From the NCBI RefSeq assembly GCF_021502575.1, contig NZ_JAKFGN010000002.1, positions 558,001 to 622,000 on the forward strand: a stretch of 64,000 bases of DNA, read 5' to 3'. This DNA comes from Bradyrhizobium sp. G127. GTDB lineage: Bacteria > Pseudomonadota > Alphaproteobacteria > Rhizobiales > Xanthobacteraceae. The notes under the pieces were generated by a model. It did not search any database, was not told where the DNA came from, and saw nothing but the letters and a program-made list of their open reading frames with translations. Shown here piece by piece: positions 1 to 9,409 of the stretch. Position numbers and translations under genes: made by a program. Each line of letters begins with the position of its first letter. Positions within the stretch are counted from its first letter, which is position 1.

Positions 1-93
1 TCGCAAAAGCGATCCCGGCGCGGCAGTGGTTTACCTTAACAAGACCTTTCCGGACAGCGTCATAGCCCCGCCGTTACCGGCGGCCTAGGGTTA

Positions 94-483
94 GTGAATA
101 GTGAAAACGGCAGGATCAACGGCTTGCTCGCACACAATGACAGCAACGCATCACCGGGCGGCGGGATGCATGACCTCGCGCACTCGGAAACGCGCGACGT
201 CAGCATACAGATCGACGAACTGAACCCAGCGCGGGCGCATCCTGCCGCTGCATCGAATGACAATGCCGCGCCTCTTCACCAAACAACCGCGCAAACACAC
301 CCTCTCCGCAACGCCAAAGGCATAAGCCACACCCTGCTGAAGCCGCTAATCGCCATCGCGACGGCTCAATATGTCATCGTGACCGTGTTAGCCGGACTAG
401 CCGCGATCACAGTAGCCTCCACGGCGGGCAAAGCCATCAACGCCAAGTTCGAACTCATCATCGCAGCGCTGAAACGCTTCTGA
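94..483 (+). CDS. Small membrane-anchored hypothetical protein
   Basis: Encodes 129 residues from a GTG start. An in-frame ATG at 166 is an equally reasonable start, because no clear ribosome binding site decides between them. The first 75 residues are polar and probably disordered. A hydrophobic stretch follows (about residues 84-108), ending in a short amphipathic tail (GKAINAKFELI). That tail faintly recalls Flp-type pilins, whose hydrophobic helix is followed by a similar segment, and a TadG-like gene lies 4 kb away. It has no G/E prepilin cleavage site, so the resemblance is only suggestive. The gene is followed by a strong terminator, which supports it being real. I do not recognise a family. 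Confidence 0.5.
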   Translation: MNSENGRINGLLAHNDSNASPGGGMHDLAHSETRDVSIQIDELNPARAHPAAASNDNAAPLHQTTAQTHPLRNAKGISHTLLKPLIAIATAQYVIVTVLAGLAAITVASTAGKAINAKFELIIAALKRF

Positions 484-503
484 TTTCCCGCAATGGGCAA
501 AGA

Positions 504-534
504 AAAACCCGGCGATCTGCGATCGCCGGGTTTT
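504..534. terminator. Bidirectional rho-independent terminator
   Basis: A 14-bp perfect stem (AAAACCCGGCGATC) closes on a 3-base TGC loop. It is flanked by A on the left and T on the right, so it can work in both directions. It sits between two converging genes, the small membrane protein ending at 483 and clpA ending at 564. Confidence 0.85.
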
Positions 535-563
535 GCATCTGTATAGCGGCTTGAGCGGCGCGC

Positions 564-2960
564 TCAGACCTTCACAAGCGGCGGCTTGGCCGGGCCTTTC
601 GGACCGTCATTGCCCTTCGGCTTGCGTGGCGCGGTGCGCTTGCGAGCACCGGGCAGCTTCTCGGGCTTCGGCGTGACCGGACCCTCGACATATTCAAAGC
701 TGATCTTGTCCGCGCCCGCCTCGTCCTTGGCGAGAATAACGCGCACATGGCCGCCGCCCTTGAGTTCGCCGAACAGAAGCTGGTCGGCCAGCGGCTTCTT
801 GATGTGCTCCTGGATGACGCGCCCCATCGGCCGCGCACCCATCTGCTCGTCGTAGCCTTCCTTGACCAGCCACGCCTTCGCTGGCTCGGACAGTTCGATG
901 GTCACGTCACGATCCGCGAGCTGAGCTTCGAGCTGAAGCACGAACTTCTCGACGACCATTCCGATCACGTCGGTATTCAGATGTCCGAACGACACGATGG
1001 CGTCGAGACGGTTACGGAACTCCGGCGCGAATTGACGATTGATCGCCTCATGGTCATCGCCTTCCCGCTTGGAACGCGTGAAGCCAAACGCCTGACGCGC
1101 CATGTCGGCCGCGCCGGCATTGGTGGTCATGATCAGGATGACATTGCGGAAGTTGACCTGCTTGCCGTTGTGGTCGGTGAGCTTGCCGTGATCCATGATC
1201 TGGAGCAGCACGTTGTAGAGATCCGGATGTGCCTTCTCGATTTCGTCGAGCAGCACCACGCAATGCGGATGCTGATCCACGCCATCGGTCAGCAGGCCGC
1301 CCTGATCGAATCCAACGTAACCCGGAGGCGCGCCGATCAGGCGCGAGACGGTATGCCGCTCCATGTATTCCGACATGTCGAAGCGAATCAGTTCGACGCC
1401 GAGAGATGCGGCCAATTGCTTAGCGACTTCGGTCTTGCCGACGCCGGTGGGTCCCGAGAACAGGTAGGAGCCGATCGGCTTTTCCGGTTCGCGCAACCCC
1501 GCACGCGCGAGCTTGATCGACGCGGCCAGCGCCTCGATGGCCTTGTCCTGACCGAACACCGTGCGCTTCAGAGTCGCCTCGAGATGCTTGAGCACCTCGG
1601 CATCGTCCTTGGAAACTGACTTCGGCGGAATCCGCGCCATCGTCGCGATGGTGGTCTCGATTTCCTTGATGCCGATGGTCTTCTTGCGCTTGTTCTCCGG
1701 CACGAGCATCTGCGCCGCCCCAGACTCGTCGATCACGTCGATCGCCTTGTCCGGCAGTTTGCGGTCGTGAATATAGCGCGCCGACAGGTTCACCGCCGCT
1801 TCGATCGCCTCGTTGGTGTATTTCAGCTTGTGGTAGTCCTCAAAATACGGCTTGAGGCCCTTGAGGATAGCGGTCGCATCCTCGACCGACGGCTCGTTGA
1901 CGTCGATCTTCTGGAACCGGCGCACCAGCGCGCGGTCCTTCTCAAAATGCTGGCGATACTCCTTGTAGGTCGTTGAACCCATGCAGCGAAGCGAGCCCGA
2001 GGCCAGCGCCGGCTTGAGCAAATTCGATGCGTCCATCGCGCCACCAGAGGTGGCTCCGGCGCCGATCACGGTGTGGATTTCGTCGATGAACAGGATCGCA
2101 TTGGGATGCGCTTCCAGTTCCTTAATGACCTGCTTCAGGCGTTCTTCGAAATCGCCACGGTAACGGGTGCCGGCGAGCAGCGTTCCCATGTCCAGTGAGA
2201 ACACCGTCGCCGCAGCCAGCACTTCCGGCACTTCGCTGTCGACGATGCGCTTGGCGAGCCCCTCCGCGATCGCGGTCTTGCCGACACCGGCTTCGCCGAC
2301 GAACAGCGGATTGTTCTTCTGGCGGCGGCACAACACCTGGATCGCGCGGTTGATCTCGGCGTTGCGGCCGATCACGGGATCGATCTTGCCCTCGCGGGCC
2401 TTCTTGTTGAGGTTGACGCAATAGGTGTCGAGCGCTTCGCCCTTCTTCTTGGAATCCTCAGCACCCTTGGCGTCGGTTTCCTCGTCAACGCCGCGCACCG
2501 GGCGAGCCTCGGACACGCCGGGACGCTTTGCGATACCGTGACTGATGTAGTTCACCGCATCGTAGCGCGTCATGTCCTGCTCCTGCAGGAAATACGCCGC
2601 ATGGCTTTCGCGCTCCGCAAAGATCGCGATCAGCACGTTGGCGCCGGTGACTTCCTCGCGGCCGGACGACTGCACATGGATGACGGCGCGCTGAACAACG
2701 CGCTGGAATCCGGCCGTCGGCTTGGCGTCGTCAGTACCTTCCGCCACCAGGTTTTCGAATTCGGTTTCAAGATAATTGACAAGGCTGCCACGCAGCTTGT
2801 CGAGATCGACGCTGCATGCGCGCATCACGGCGGCTGCATCGGAGTCGTCGATCAGCGAAAGCAGGAGATGCTCAAGCGTCGCATATTGATGATGCCGCTC
2901 GTTTGCGATCGCCAGCGCGCGGTGCAGGGATTGTTCAAGGCTCTGAGAAAAAGTCGGCAT
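564..2960 (-). CDS. clpA: ATP-dependent Clp protease ATP-binding subunit ClpA
   Basis: AAA+ unfoldase that feeds substrates to the ClpP peptidase in the cytoplasm. It is 798 residues, close to the usual 750-800. The N-terminal Clp_N repeat domain covers roughly residues 1-145. The first AAA+ module has Walker A GEAGVGKT and Walker B LFIDEIH. The second has Walker A GPTGVGKT and Walker B VLLDEIEK, with the usual ClpP-docking segment region beyond it. The C-terminal tail is lysine/proline-rich and longer than in E. coli ClpA. The adaptor gene clpS lies 130 bases upstream on the same strand, the normal arrangement in alphaproteobacteria. The ATG at 2960 starts directly at the conserved Clp_N sequence. 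Confidence 0.97.
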   Translation of the reverse strand: MPTFSQSLEQSLHRALAIANERHHQYATLEHLLLSLIDDSDAAAVMRACSVDLDKLRGSLVNYLETEFENLVAEGTDDAKPTAGFQRVVQRAVIHVQSSGREEVTGANVLIAIFAERESHAAYFLQEQDMTRYDAVNYISHGIAKRPGVSEARPVRGVDEETDAKGAEDSKKKGEALDTYCVNLNKKAREGKIDPVIGRNAEINRAIQVLCRRQKNNPLFVGEAGVGKTAIAEGLAKRIVDSEVPEVLAAATVFSLDMGTLLAGTRYRGDFEERLKQVIKELEAHPNAILFIDEIHTVIGAGATSGGAMDASNLLKPALASGSLRCMGSTTYKEYRQHFEKDRALVRRFQKIDVNEPSVEDATAILKGLKPYFEDYHKLKYTNEAIEAAVNLSARYIHDRKLPDKAIDVIDESGAAQMLVPENKRKKTIGIKEIETTIATMARIPPKSVSKDDAEVLKHLEATLKRTVFGQDKAIEALAASIKLARAGLREPEKPIGSYLFSGPTGVGKTEVAKQLAASLGVELIRFDMSEYMERHTVSRLIGAPPGYVGFDQGGLLTDGVDQHPHCVVLLDEIEKAHPDLYNVLLQIMDHGKLTDHNGKQVNFRNVILIMTTNAGAADMARQAFGFTRSKREGDDHEAINRQFAPEFRNRLDAIVSFGHLNTDVIGMVVEKFVLQLEAQLADRDVTIELSEPAKAWLVKEGYDEQMGARPMGRVIQEHIKKPLADQLLFGELKGGGHVRVILAKDEAGADKISFEYVEGPVTPKPEKLPGARKRTAPRKPKGNDGPKGPAKPPLVKV

Positions 2961-3090
2961 TCGCGTCCCTTATGGCCCCCGCCAGTTCACTTTGATCGTT
3001 CGGTCTCCGGTCCGGCTTGATCAGTTCCTGCAACCTGTCAGCGTTGTAATCTCCCCAATCCGGTTCCCAATTCCGGATCAGACTCAAATG

Positions 3091-3423
3091 CTACTTCTTT
3101 TCCATCACGCATTGCAAAGGATGCTGATGTTTTCGTGCAAAGTCCATCACCTGCGTCACCTTGGTTTCGGCGATCTCGTATGTAAAAACGCCGCATTCTC
3201 CGATGCCGTGGTGATGTACATGCAACATGATCGTGGTCGCGGCTTCAACATCCTTGTTGAAGAACTTCTCTAGAACATGAACAACGAACTCCATCGGAGT
3301 GTAGTCGTCGTTCAGGATCAGGACGCGATACAGGTTCGGCCGCTTGGTCTTCGGCTTGACCTTGGTGATGACAGACGTACCCGGACCACCCCGCCCGCTA
3401 TTGCCGTTGTCATCCTTGCTCAT
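3091..3423 (-). CDS. clpS: ATP-dependent Clp protease adaptor ClpS
   Basis: Adaptor that delivers N-degron substrates to ClpA. The core shows the family signatures: [17 protein letters not shown] (the NDxxT binding-pocket segment), then HVHHHGIG and [19 protein letters not shown]. The frame stays open upstream to 3636, but the extra 71 residues look unlike ClpS, so I place the start at MSKDDNG (3423), giving 110 residues, the normal length. An alternative ATG lies at 3504, and neither start has a strong ribosome binding site. It precedes clpA on the same strand. Confidence 0.93.
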   Translation of the reverse strand: MSKDDNGNSGRGGPGTSVITKVKPKTKRPNLYRVLILNDDYTPMEFVVHVLEKFFNKDVEAATTIMLHVHHHGIGECGVFTYEIAETKVTQVMDFARKHQHPLQCVMEKK

Positions 3424-4090
3424 GCGCGGGTTGACGCTGGCGGTTCGCTCGCCGGTCACCTGAGGCGCCGCGATCGGTTCCGGATATGAAGTCAATTGCA
3501 GCATGGCCTGAGAGTTCGAAATCCCCACAAAACGCGGTCCGTAGGCGGCAAAGCACCCCCGGATCACATTAACAATATGGGTCGCCATTGCGCCGCCCGC
3601 AAGCACGCCGTGACGGACGGGAGCTGGGCCTAACAATCGCCGCCGTCATCTCGCCGCTGATGCCTTTGGTTAATGCAGCTGCCGGAAAATCACGCTAATT
3701 CCGTCGCTATCCGTTGAGGCACTGTTGGCGATAAGCGCCGAATCAACGCCAGAGTCCGCACTTAATCGGGCATTTTAGCCAGATTGGCGTCAACTTTTAC
3801 CGCCCCTTCATCGCCCATCCCTACGACTTGGCACGACCCATTTTCTGGTGATTGCCATGACCGTTGCATCGATTTTGAAGCGTTCCCTGCCTTCGACTGC
3901 TGCTCGTGCGGCTGGGAAATCGATAAAATTCGAACGAAGCGGGCAACCGGACCTTTACGATGAAGCTACCGGGCCGGCCTCCCCGGACGCCTGCGTCTCA
4001 GGTGTACCCGTTATTCTGCGGCGCATTTTACTACCTCTTCATGCCTGCGGACTATCCCGCGTCCCAGAACCTCATTTTTCTGGTGACGTC
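3424..4090. other. Intergenic region between clpS and tadG-like gene
   Basis: About 670 bases with divergent genes on either side, so it must hold promoters for both. Open frames extend both flanking genes into it (to 3636 on the minus strand and 3848 on the plus strand), but the extensions have no family match and look like read-open sequence. I see no RNA gene, repeat or clear sigma-70 promoter. Confidence 0.5.
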
Positions 4091-5467
4091 ATGCCTGATG
4101 CATCGATCTTCGACCGGGTCCGCAGTTCCATCACACGCTTCCGCCGCGACGAAGGCGGCAACGTAGCCGTGCTGTTTGGCATCGCAATCCTCCCGATACT
4201 GGGATTCGTCGGCGGCGCGATTGACTATTCCCGCGTCAATAACGCCCGCACGGCGATGCAGGCGGCGCTCGATACCGCAGCCCTGATGATTTCCAGGGAC
4301 GCGACGAGCACCATGACCGCCGCGGAGATCAATCAAAAAGCGCAGACCTATTTCAACTCGCTCTACAAGCATCCCGAGGCACAAAACGTCGTTGTGAATG
4401 CGACCTACACCAACAGCGCGAGCCAGGGGTCGCGGGTGGTTGTGACCGGCACGGCCAGCATGGCAACCGATTTCATGAAAGTCGTGGGCTACCCGACCAT
4501 CGACTTTGGCGCGAGTTCAACCACGGCGTGGGGCACGACCAAGCTGCGCGTGGCGATGGTGCTGGACAATACGGGCTCGATGTCCAGTGCGGGCAAGATG
4601 AGCGCGCTGAAAACAGCCGCAAAGAGCCTGATCGATCAAATGCAAACCGCGGCGAAAACCAACGGCGACGTCTATATTTCCATCGTCCCCTTCGCAAAGG
4701 ACGTCAATGTCAGCAGCATCGCCAATACCAGCACCAAGTGGCTGCGCTGGGATCTTGGGCAATGTTATCAATCAAATGGCTGGAGTTCGAGCTGGAAGGG
4801 CTTCATGACCCAGAGCGACTGCCAGAACATCAACAACTCGTCCTGGACCGCGACAACAAAAACCGGCTGGACCGGCTGCGTCTCGGATCGTTACGACACA
4901 CCGACCGCTTACGACACGCTGAGCACAGCGCCCTACAGCACGACCCAGACTGCAAACAATGCTTCCAATCGCAACACGCAATTCCCCGCAGAAAACTATT
5001 CCGACTGTCCGACCTCGATCCTGCCTTTGACCTACGATTGGACGGTACTGAAGAACAAGGTCGATGCGATGCAGCCGGAGGGCAACACCAACCAGGCCAT
5101 CGGCATGGCTTGGGGCTGGCTGTCCCTGCTGCAGCAAAATCCGTTCAACGCGCCGGCGGAGGATTCCAACTTCAAATATACGAAGGCGATCATCCTGCTA
5201 TCGGACGGCGACAACACGCAGAACCGCACCAGCACAAGCGTATCGACCATCGACGCGCGCCAGAGACTGCTTTGCGACAACGCCAAGGCGGCGGGCATCA
5301 CGATCTACACGATCCAAGTGAACACCAACAACGACAACAATTCGAGTGTCATGTCGTACTGCGCGAGCGGCAGCACAAACTACTTCTCGACGACCACTGC
5401 GGATGGCATCAACACAGCGTTCAGTTCGATCGGGGCATCCCTGTCGAAACTGCGCCTCGCAAAATAA
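4091..5467 (+). CDS. TadE/TadG-like pilus assembly protein with VWA domain
   Basis: Encodes 458 residues from ATG 4091 (MPDASIFDR). A cytoplasmic RFRRDEGGNVAVLFGIA segment leads into one transmembrane helix, the hallmark of Flp pilus pseudopilins of the TadE/TadG class. The periplasmic part contains a von Willebrand A domain beginning RVAMVLDNTGSMS, with a degenerate MIDAS (D-x-T-G-S). It also has several cysteines and many Ser/Thr/Asn residues, typical of secreted parts. No other tad genes are adjacent, so it acts in trans with a tad cluster elsewhere or has a separate envelope role. The open frame begins at 3848, but only the 4091 start puts the positive-inside helix at the N-terminus. A terminator follows. 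Confidence 0.85.
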   Translation: MPDASIFDRVRSSITRFRRDEGGNVAVLFGIAILPILGFVGGAIDYSRVNNARTAMQAALDTAALMISRDATSTMTAAEINQKAQTYFNSLYKHPEAQNVVVNATYTNSASQGSRVVVTGTASMATDFMKVVGYPTIDFGASSTTAWGTTKLRVAMVLDNTGSMSSAGKMSALKTAAKSLIDQMQTAAKTNGDVYISIVPFAKDVNVSSIANTSTKWLRWDLGQCYQSNGWSSSWKGFMTQSDCQNINNSSWTATTKTGWTGCVSDRYDTPTAYDTLSTAPYSTTQTANNASNRNTQFPAENYSDCPTSILPLTYDWTVLKNKVDAMQPEGNTNQAIGMAWGWLSLLQQNPFNAPAEDSNFKYTKAIILLSDGDNTQNRTSTSVSTIDARQRLLCDNAKAAGITIYTIQVNTNNDNNSSVMSYCASGSTNYFSTTTADGINTAFSSIGASLSKLRLAK

Positions 5468-5489
5468 GGCCGCGGCGACGCGACCAATA

Positions 5490-5518
5490 AAAAAGCCCGG
5501 CTGCTCGCCGGGCTTTTT
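5490..5518 (+). terminator. Rho-independent terminator after tadG-like gene
   Basis: The stem AAAAAGCCCGGC pairs with GCCGGGCTTTTT around a 5-base loop and ends in a T run. It lies 23 bases after the tadG-like stop codon. It also works for the phasin gene arriving from the other strand. Confidence 0.85.
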
Positions 5519-5539
5519 CGTTGGTGGAGAGCCGTGAGA

Positions 5540-5878
5540 TCAGTGCGTGGTCGGAGCGACCTTGGCGACAAGCGTCTCGAAAGGCTTGAAGGCCTGCTTG
5601 GCGAGATCGCTGTAGAGTTCGCCGATCTTCTGCGACTCGGCAACGAAGGTCTCGTAAGAAGTCTTCGCGAATTCGGTCTGGACTTCGATGGCCTTCTCGA
5701 CCGACTTCACGCCGGAGAGCTTTTCCACAAAAGCCTTGGTGTCTTCGAACGACTTCTTGGCGTATTCGCCGTAGGCATTCGCGATCGACTGAATGCCGGT
5801 CGAGAACGTATTGACCGAAGCGACAGCCGCCTCGAACTGCTCTTTGCCGTACTTCTGAATTTCTTCAACTTGAGCCAT
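5540..5878 (-). CDS. Phasin family protein
   Basis: Encodes 112 residues from ATG 5878 (MAQVEEIQKYGKEQF), preceded by a good Shine-Dalgarno (AAAGGA, 7 bases away). The frame is open to 5920, but that longer start lacks a binding site. The protein is helical and amphipathic, with the phasin_2 layout: a repeated pattern such as TGIQSIANAYGEYAKKSFEDT followed by VEKAIEVQTEFAKTSYETF. Phasins coat polyhydroxyalkanoate granules and limit their size. No PHA synthase is nearby, which is usual for these genes. A strong promoter sits upstream, matching the high abundance of phasins. Confidence 0.9.
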   Translation of the reverse strand: MAQVEEIQKYGKEQFEAAVASVNTFSTGIQSIANAYGEYAKKSFEDTKAFVEKLSGVKSVEKAIEVQTEFAKTSYETFVAESQKIGELYSDLAKQAFKPFETLVAKVAPTTH

Positions 5879-5953
5879 TAACGGTATCCTTTCCCAGACT
5901 TGAGACTGAAACCTGCACATGCCGGGAGGTACCCGGCTCCCTAACCACGCCTA

Positions 5954-5982
5954 AATATGCCGCATTGCACAAAAAATGTCAA
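5954..5982 (-). promoter_or_regulatory. Sigma-70-type promoter of the phasin gene
   Basis: On the minus strand TTGACA (5982-5977) is separated by 17 bases from CATATT (5959-5954). This is a perfect -35 box and a good -10 box at ideal spacing, 75 bases upstream of the phasin start codon. Confidence 0.65.
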
Positions 5983-6282
5983 GAATCTGGTGCGTCGCAC
6001 AATTGTCTCAAATCCGCAATGAATCCCGCCGATCGCGGAAACGCTTGCTTAACCCTTTTGAAACCGTCGCCTCCTAGTTTGATTCCCTGCGCTTTTCGCG
6101 TTCGGTCGAGAATCCGAAAAAGCGGCGCTGCTCCAACACCTTAGCCGGATGAACGAGCATCCGGCCGAAGAGGTCCGGAGCAGCGGCTTCGCATGGACGC
6201 CGTGGCCGCGAAGGAATGGCTGCGCGGACCAAATTTGGCCTCAGAACGAGGCGAATAAACTGGGAATCGGACGGGGAATTTC
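5983..6282. other. Divergent intergenic region, phasin / dacC
   Basis: About 300 bases between the phasin promoter and the carboxypeptidase start codon. It must contain the dacC promoter. I see no open frame, RNA gene or repeat that I can support. Confidence 0.4.
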
Positions 6283-8277
6283 ATGCTTGGGGTCAAATCG
6301 TCGGCGGCGTCACGCGCGCTTCGTCTTTGCCTTCTCGGCCTCGCCACGATCTCCGTGGCCGTTGCCTTCACCACCGACACCGCAGACGCGCGGCGGCGCC
6401 ACCGCCAACACCGCGTTGCCGTCTCCAGTTACAGTCCTGCCTTCTCGTCCATCATTGTTGATGCCAATTCCGGCGGCACGCTACAGGCGACCAGCGCCGA
6501 CAGCCTGCGCCATCCCGCCTCGCTGACCAAGATCATGACGCTCTATCTGCTGTTCGAGCAGCTGGAGAGCGGCAAGATGAAGCTCGACACAGAGATGGAC
6601 GTCTCGCAGCATGCATCGCAACAGGCGCCGACCAAGCTCGGGCTTCGCCCCGGCCAGACGTTGCGCGTCGAGGACGCGATCAAGGGCCTGGTGACACGCT
6701 CCGCCAACGACGCAGCCGTCGTGATTTCCGAAGCAATTGCCGGTGACGAAGACGACTTCGCCAAACTGATGACGCGAAAGGCGCGCGCGCTCGGCATGAG
6801 CAAAACGATTTACAAGAATGCATCCGGTCTTCCGGATGACGATCAGGTCACCACTGCTCGTGACCAGGCAACGCTCGGCCGCGCCATCCAGGACCGCTTC
6901 CCAAGGTACTACCGGTATTTTTCCACCGAGGCTTTCAACTATCGCGGCCGTTCGATCCGCAATCACAACAAGCTGCTCGGCCGCGTCGAAGGCGTCGATG
7001 GCATCAAGACTGGCTATACGCGGGCGTCGGGCTTCAACCTCGTCACATCGATGAAACGCGGCAACCGTTATCTGGTGGGCGTCGTGATGGGCGGCCGCAG
7101 CGGCGGTTCGCGCGACGCCATCATGCGCAACCTGCTCGCCGAACATCTCGATGAAGCCGCGACCCGCCGCACCGTCGCGGCAATCACCGAACGCAGCAGC
7201 GGCGATACCAGAATTGCCAGCGCAGCAGATGCCGACGACACCGAGACAAAGGTGGAGACCAAGTCCCGCCCCGCGCCGGTGGTTCAGGTGCAGGGCGCGA
7301 TCAAGGTTGCGTCCACCCCGGCGGAGCCCGTTCCTCTTCCTTTGCCGCGCGCGCCCACCACTCCGGCGAAGGCTGCAGCGGAAGCCCAGGACAATCCGGT
7401 CCAGGATAGACTTGCTCAGGACAAGCCCGCGCCCGCTCCGCTCACCAGCGGCGTGATTTCGTCGCCGCTCGCGACGATCCCAGGTTCGGCGGAACCGATG
7501 ACCCCGGTGCGGGTGAAAACCGTTCAGGTCCGCATGGGACAGACGAAGGTTGCCTCCGCCGCGCCGGTAGCTCCGGCCTCGACCAGCACAATCCCTGCAC
7601 CGCGCAAGGCGGATGTCGCCGAAACATCGAAGGCCGTCGTCGCCAAGGCCGAGATCAAGCCCGACGTTGCCGTGGAGCCGAAGGCCGAGCGCCGCGCAGA
7701 ACCCTGGCCCGCCGCCTACGCGCAGCCGCGCAATGAATTCCCGGCGCCGCTGCCGGCCCAGCCCAACACCAGCAATGGGATCGGACAAGGCATCATCGGC
7801 AGCGTTCCCGCCTCTTCATCGTCCTCACCTCATGCGCAGACTTTAGCCTACGCAGATCCCAATCCGCGCGGCACGCCTCCGACCACGCTGGGCGCGCAAG
7901 CCATGGCGCTCCAGACGTCGTCCGCGCCGCAGCAACCCGCTCCACAACCGGTCCAGCAAGCCGCCCTGTCCCCCGTTCAGCAACAGCCTGTCCAAACCGT
8001 GCAGCAGAACGGCGCGATCAAGGCGGTGGCACGCTCGGGGTGGATCATTCAGGTCGGCGCACTCGAAAGCGAAAGCGAGGCTCGTCAGCGTCTCAATGCC
8101 GCACGCGGCAGTGCCAGCAAGTTGCTGAGCGACGCCGAGCAATTCACCGAGACCGTCTCCAAAGGCAGCAAGACGCTCTATCGCGCCCGCTTCGCGGGCC
8201 TTAATCAGGATTCCGCCGAAGCCGCGTGCCGTACGCTGAAGCGCTCGGACATTTCCTGCATCGCAATCAGAAACTGA
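6283..8277 (+). CDS. D-alanyl-D-alanine carboxypeptidase with C-terminal SPOR domain
   Basis: Periplasmic penicillin-binding protein of the S11 (DacA/DacC) family, trimming pentapeptide stems of peptidoglycan. An N-terminal signal sequence (about residues 10-30) precedes the catalytic domain. Its three serine-DD-peptidase motifs are S80-L-T-K83, S140-A-N142 and K242-T-G244. Residues about 310-580 form a long Pro/Ala/Gln-rich linker. The last 80 residues (WIIQVGALES...) are a SPOR domain, which binds denuded septal glycan. The protein is therefore probably targeted to the division site. At 664 residues it is much longer than DacA (about 400) because of the linker and SPOR tail. A terminator follows. 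Confidence 0.95.
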   Translation: MLGVKSSAASRALRLCLLGLATISVAVAFTTDTADARRRHRQHRVAVSSYSPAFSSIIVDANSGGTLQATSADSLRHPASLTKIMTLYLLFEQLESGKMKLDTEMDVSQHASQQAPTKLGLRPGQTLRVEDAIKGLVTRSANDAAVVISEAIAGDEDDFAKLMTRKARALGMSKTIYKNASGLPDDDQVTTARDQATLGRAIQDRFPRYYRYFSTEAFNYRGRSIRNHNKLLGRVEGVDGIKTGYTRASGFNLVTSMKRGNRYLVGVVMGGRSGGSRDAIMRNLLAEHLDEAATRRTVAAITERSSGDTRIASAADADDTETKVETKSRPAPVVQVQGAIKVASTPAEPVPLPLPRAPTTPAKAAAEAQDNPVQDRLAQDKPAPAPLTSGVISSPLATIPGSAEPMTPVRVKTVQVRMGQTKVASAAPVAPASTSTIPAPRKADVAETSKAVVAKAEIKPDVAVEPKAERRAEPWPAAYAQPRNEFPAPLPAQPNTSNGIGQGIIGSVPASSSSSPHAQTLAYADPNPRGTPPTTLGAQAMALQTSSAPQQPAPQPVQQAALSPVQQQPVQTVQQNGAIKAVARSGWIIQVGALESESEARQRLNAARGSASKLLSDAEQFTETVSKGSKTLYRARFAGLNQDSAEAACRTLKRSDISCIAIRN

Positions 8278-8305
8278 TCGCCAATTCGGTCAGACTGCCG
8301 AATAC

Positions 8306-8338
8306 AAAAAAGCCCGCAGCGCTGCCGCGGGCTTTTTT
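8306..8338 (+). terminator. Rho-independent terminator after the carboxypeptidase
   Basis: The stem AAAAAAGCCCGC pairs with GCGGGCTTTTTT over a 9-base loop, ending in six T, 28 bases after the stop codon. Confidence 0.9.
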
Positions 8339-8503
8339 CTTTTTGAACACGGAGTGCGCACGACAACCCTTTTTCAAGATTTGGTCTCTAAAACCTTAAT
8401 CGTGGAAACGATCACGCCGGACAACGGCGGGCGTCCGCAGGGGCATTCAAAACAGAGACGGAAAGGCTGCTCGCAGTTTGTAGCGTGATGTTGCGTGCTG
8501 GAG

Positions 8504-9238
8504 TCAGCGATGATTGCGAAGAAGAGTGTCCTTGGCTTCGTTCACACGGGCAGCGAGGTACGTCGAGCCCCCTTGGTCGGGATGAAGTTTCTTCATGAGA
8601 CCCCGGTGAGCCCGGCTGATGTCGTCGCGCCCCGCGCCGGGCTTCAGGCCAAGGATCTGATAAGCCTCCTCCGCCGTCATTTTGCCGCTCGACGCCGCAC
8701 GGCGATCCTCGCCGCCACCCCCGCCTGCCCCTGCGCCCTGCGCGTGCTCACGCCAGGCGGGAAACCTGCGGTCCAGATAACTTTCAAGAAGCGCCCAGCT
8801 CTCCGCGTCGAACCCCCGCGCCAGAGCAACGAGTTCGTCGAGCGTGAATTCGTCCAGTACGCGCCCCGCTTCGGGTCCGGCGGTAACAAGCCCCTCAAGC
8901 GCACCGGTGTCGTGGTCGAGCGTCATCTCTATAAACTGGGACCGTACCTGGGACTTCTGCCCCTGTGATTTCCACGCGCCGGGGCCGTAGCTGCCCCAGG
9001 CCGAGCCGAGTTGCGCGCCGAACGGCGACCACCCCAGCAGGCCCGCGCCGAAAACGCCGAGCGGAATCGCAACAGCCAGTTCGCCCCTGATCCCGATGAA
9101 CAGCGCCGCGGCCAGCGTGACCACGCCTCCGCCACCGCGGATGATTTTTGCGAGCCACTTTGGATCTGCGCCCTTGATGACGTTGAGAGCAACGTAGATC
9201 AGCGCGACGGCGACAATGCCTGCGATCAGGGTCGGCAT
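8504..9238 (-). CDS. Membrane-anchored DnaJ-domain protein
   Basis: Encodes 244 residues. Two hydrophobic segments at the N-terminus (about 3-20 and 38-70) anchor it to the membrane. A central region follows (EFTLDELVALARGFD) and a glycine-rich linker. The last 60 residues form a short J domain: AYQILGLKPGAGRDDISRAH, then LHPDQGGS carrying the HPD motif that stimulates DnaK ATPase. The TIM14/DjlA-like topology places the J domain in the cytoplasm, so the likely role is recruiting DnaK to a membrane complex. The client is unknown. It is followed on the same strand by nothing obvious and preceded by a VWA gene 170 bases upstream, which may be functionally linked. Confidence 0.85.
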   Translation of the reverse strand: MPTLIAGIVAVALIYVALNVIKGADPKWLAKIIRGGGGVVTLAAALFIGIRGELAVAIPLGVFGAGLLGWSPFGAQLGSAWGSYGPGAWKSQGQKSQVRSQFIEMTLDHDTGALEGLVTAGPEAGRVLDEFTLDELVALARGFDAESWALLESYLDRRFPAWREHAQGAGAGGGGGEDRRAASSGKMTAEEAYQILGLKPGAGRDDISRAHRGLMKKLHPDQGGSTYLAARVNEAKDTLLRNHR

Positions 9239-9377
9239 GGGGATCAGATCATCCTTGCAAAGTCAGTCTTCGACACGCGCCAGCAATACGCATACCCGAT
9301 CTATGGTGATACCGGGGCTTGTTAAACCGGTTTGTTGCGAAATAGCGCAGCATGGTTCGCAGGTTAAGTGTGACCTG

Positions 9378-9404
9378 TTCGAAAACCGGTTCCCGCTTCG
9401 GAAA
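9378..9404. repeat. Short imperfect palindrome of the CCGAAAACCGG type
   Basis: The sequence TTCGAAAACCGGTTCCC followed by GCTTCGGAA forms an imperfect hairpin just past the VWA stop codon. Related words occur at 17994-18040 and around 41960 in this window, which suggests a dispersed repeat family. It may also help terminate transcription of the minus-strand VWA gene. Confidence 0.4.
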
Positions 9405-9409
9405 CACGC

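Noticed and set aside
747-1619. 290-residue plus-strand frame opposite clpA
   Set aside because: Antisense shadow of a clearly coding AAA+ gene with no family match of its own.
5954-5982. A FixK/FNR box in the phasin promoter
   Set aside because: The TTG and CAA-like words do not have the required spacing; the segment fits a sigma-70 promoter instead.
6481-7788. 435-residue minus-strand frame opposite the carboxypeptidase
   Set aside because: Antisense shadow created by GC-rich third positions of a well-supported gene.
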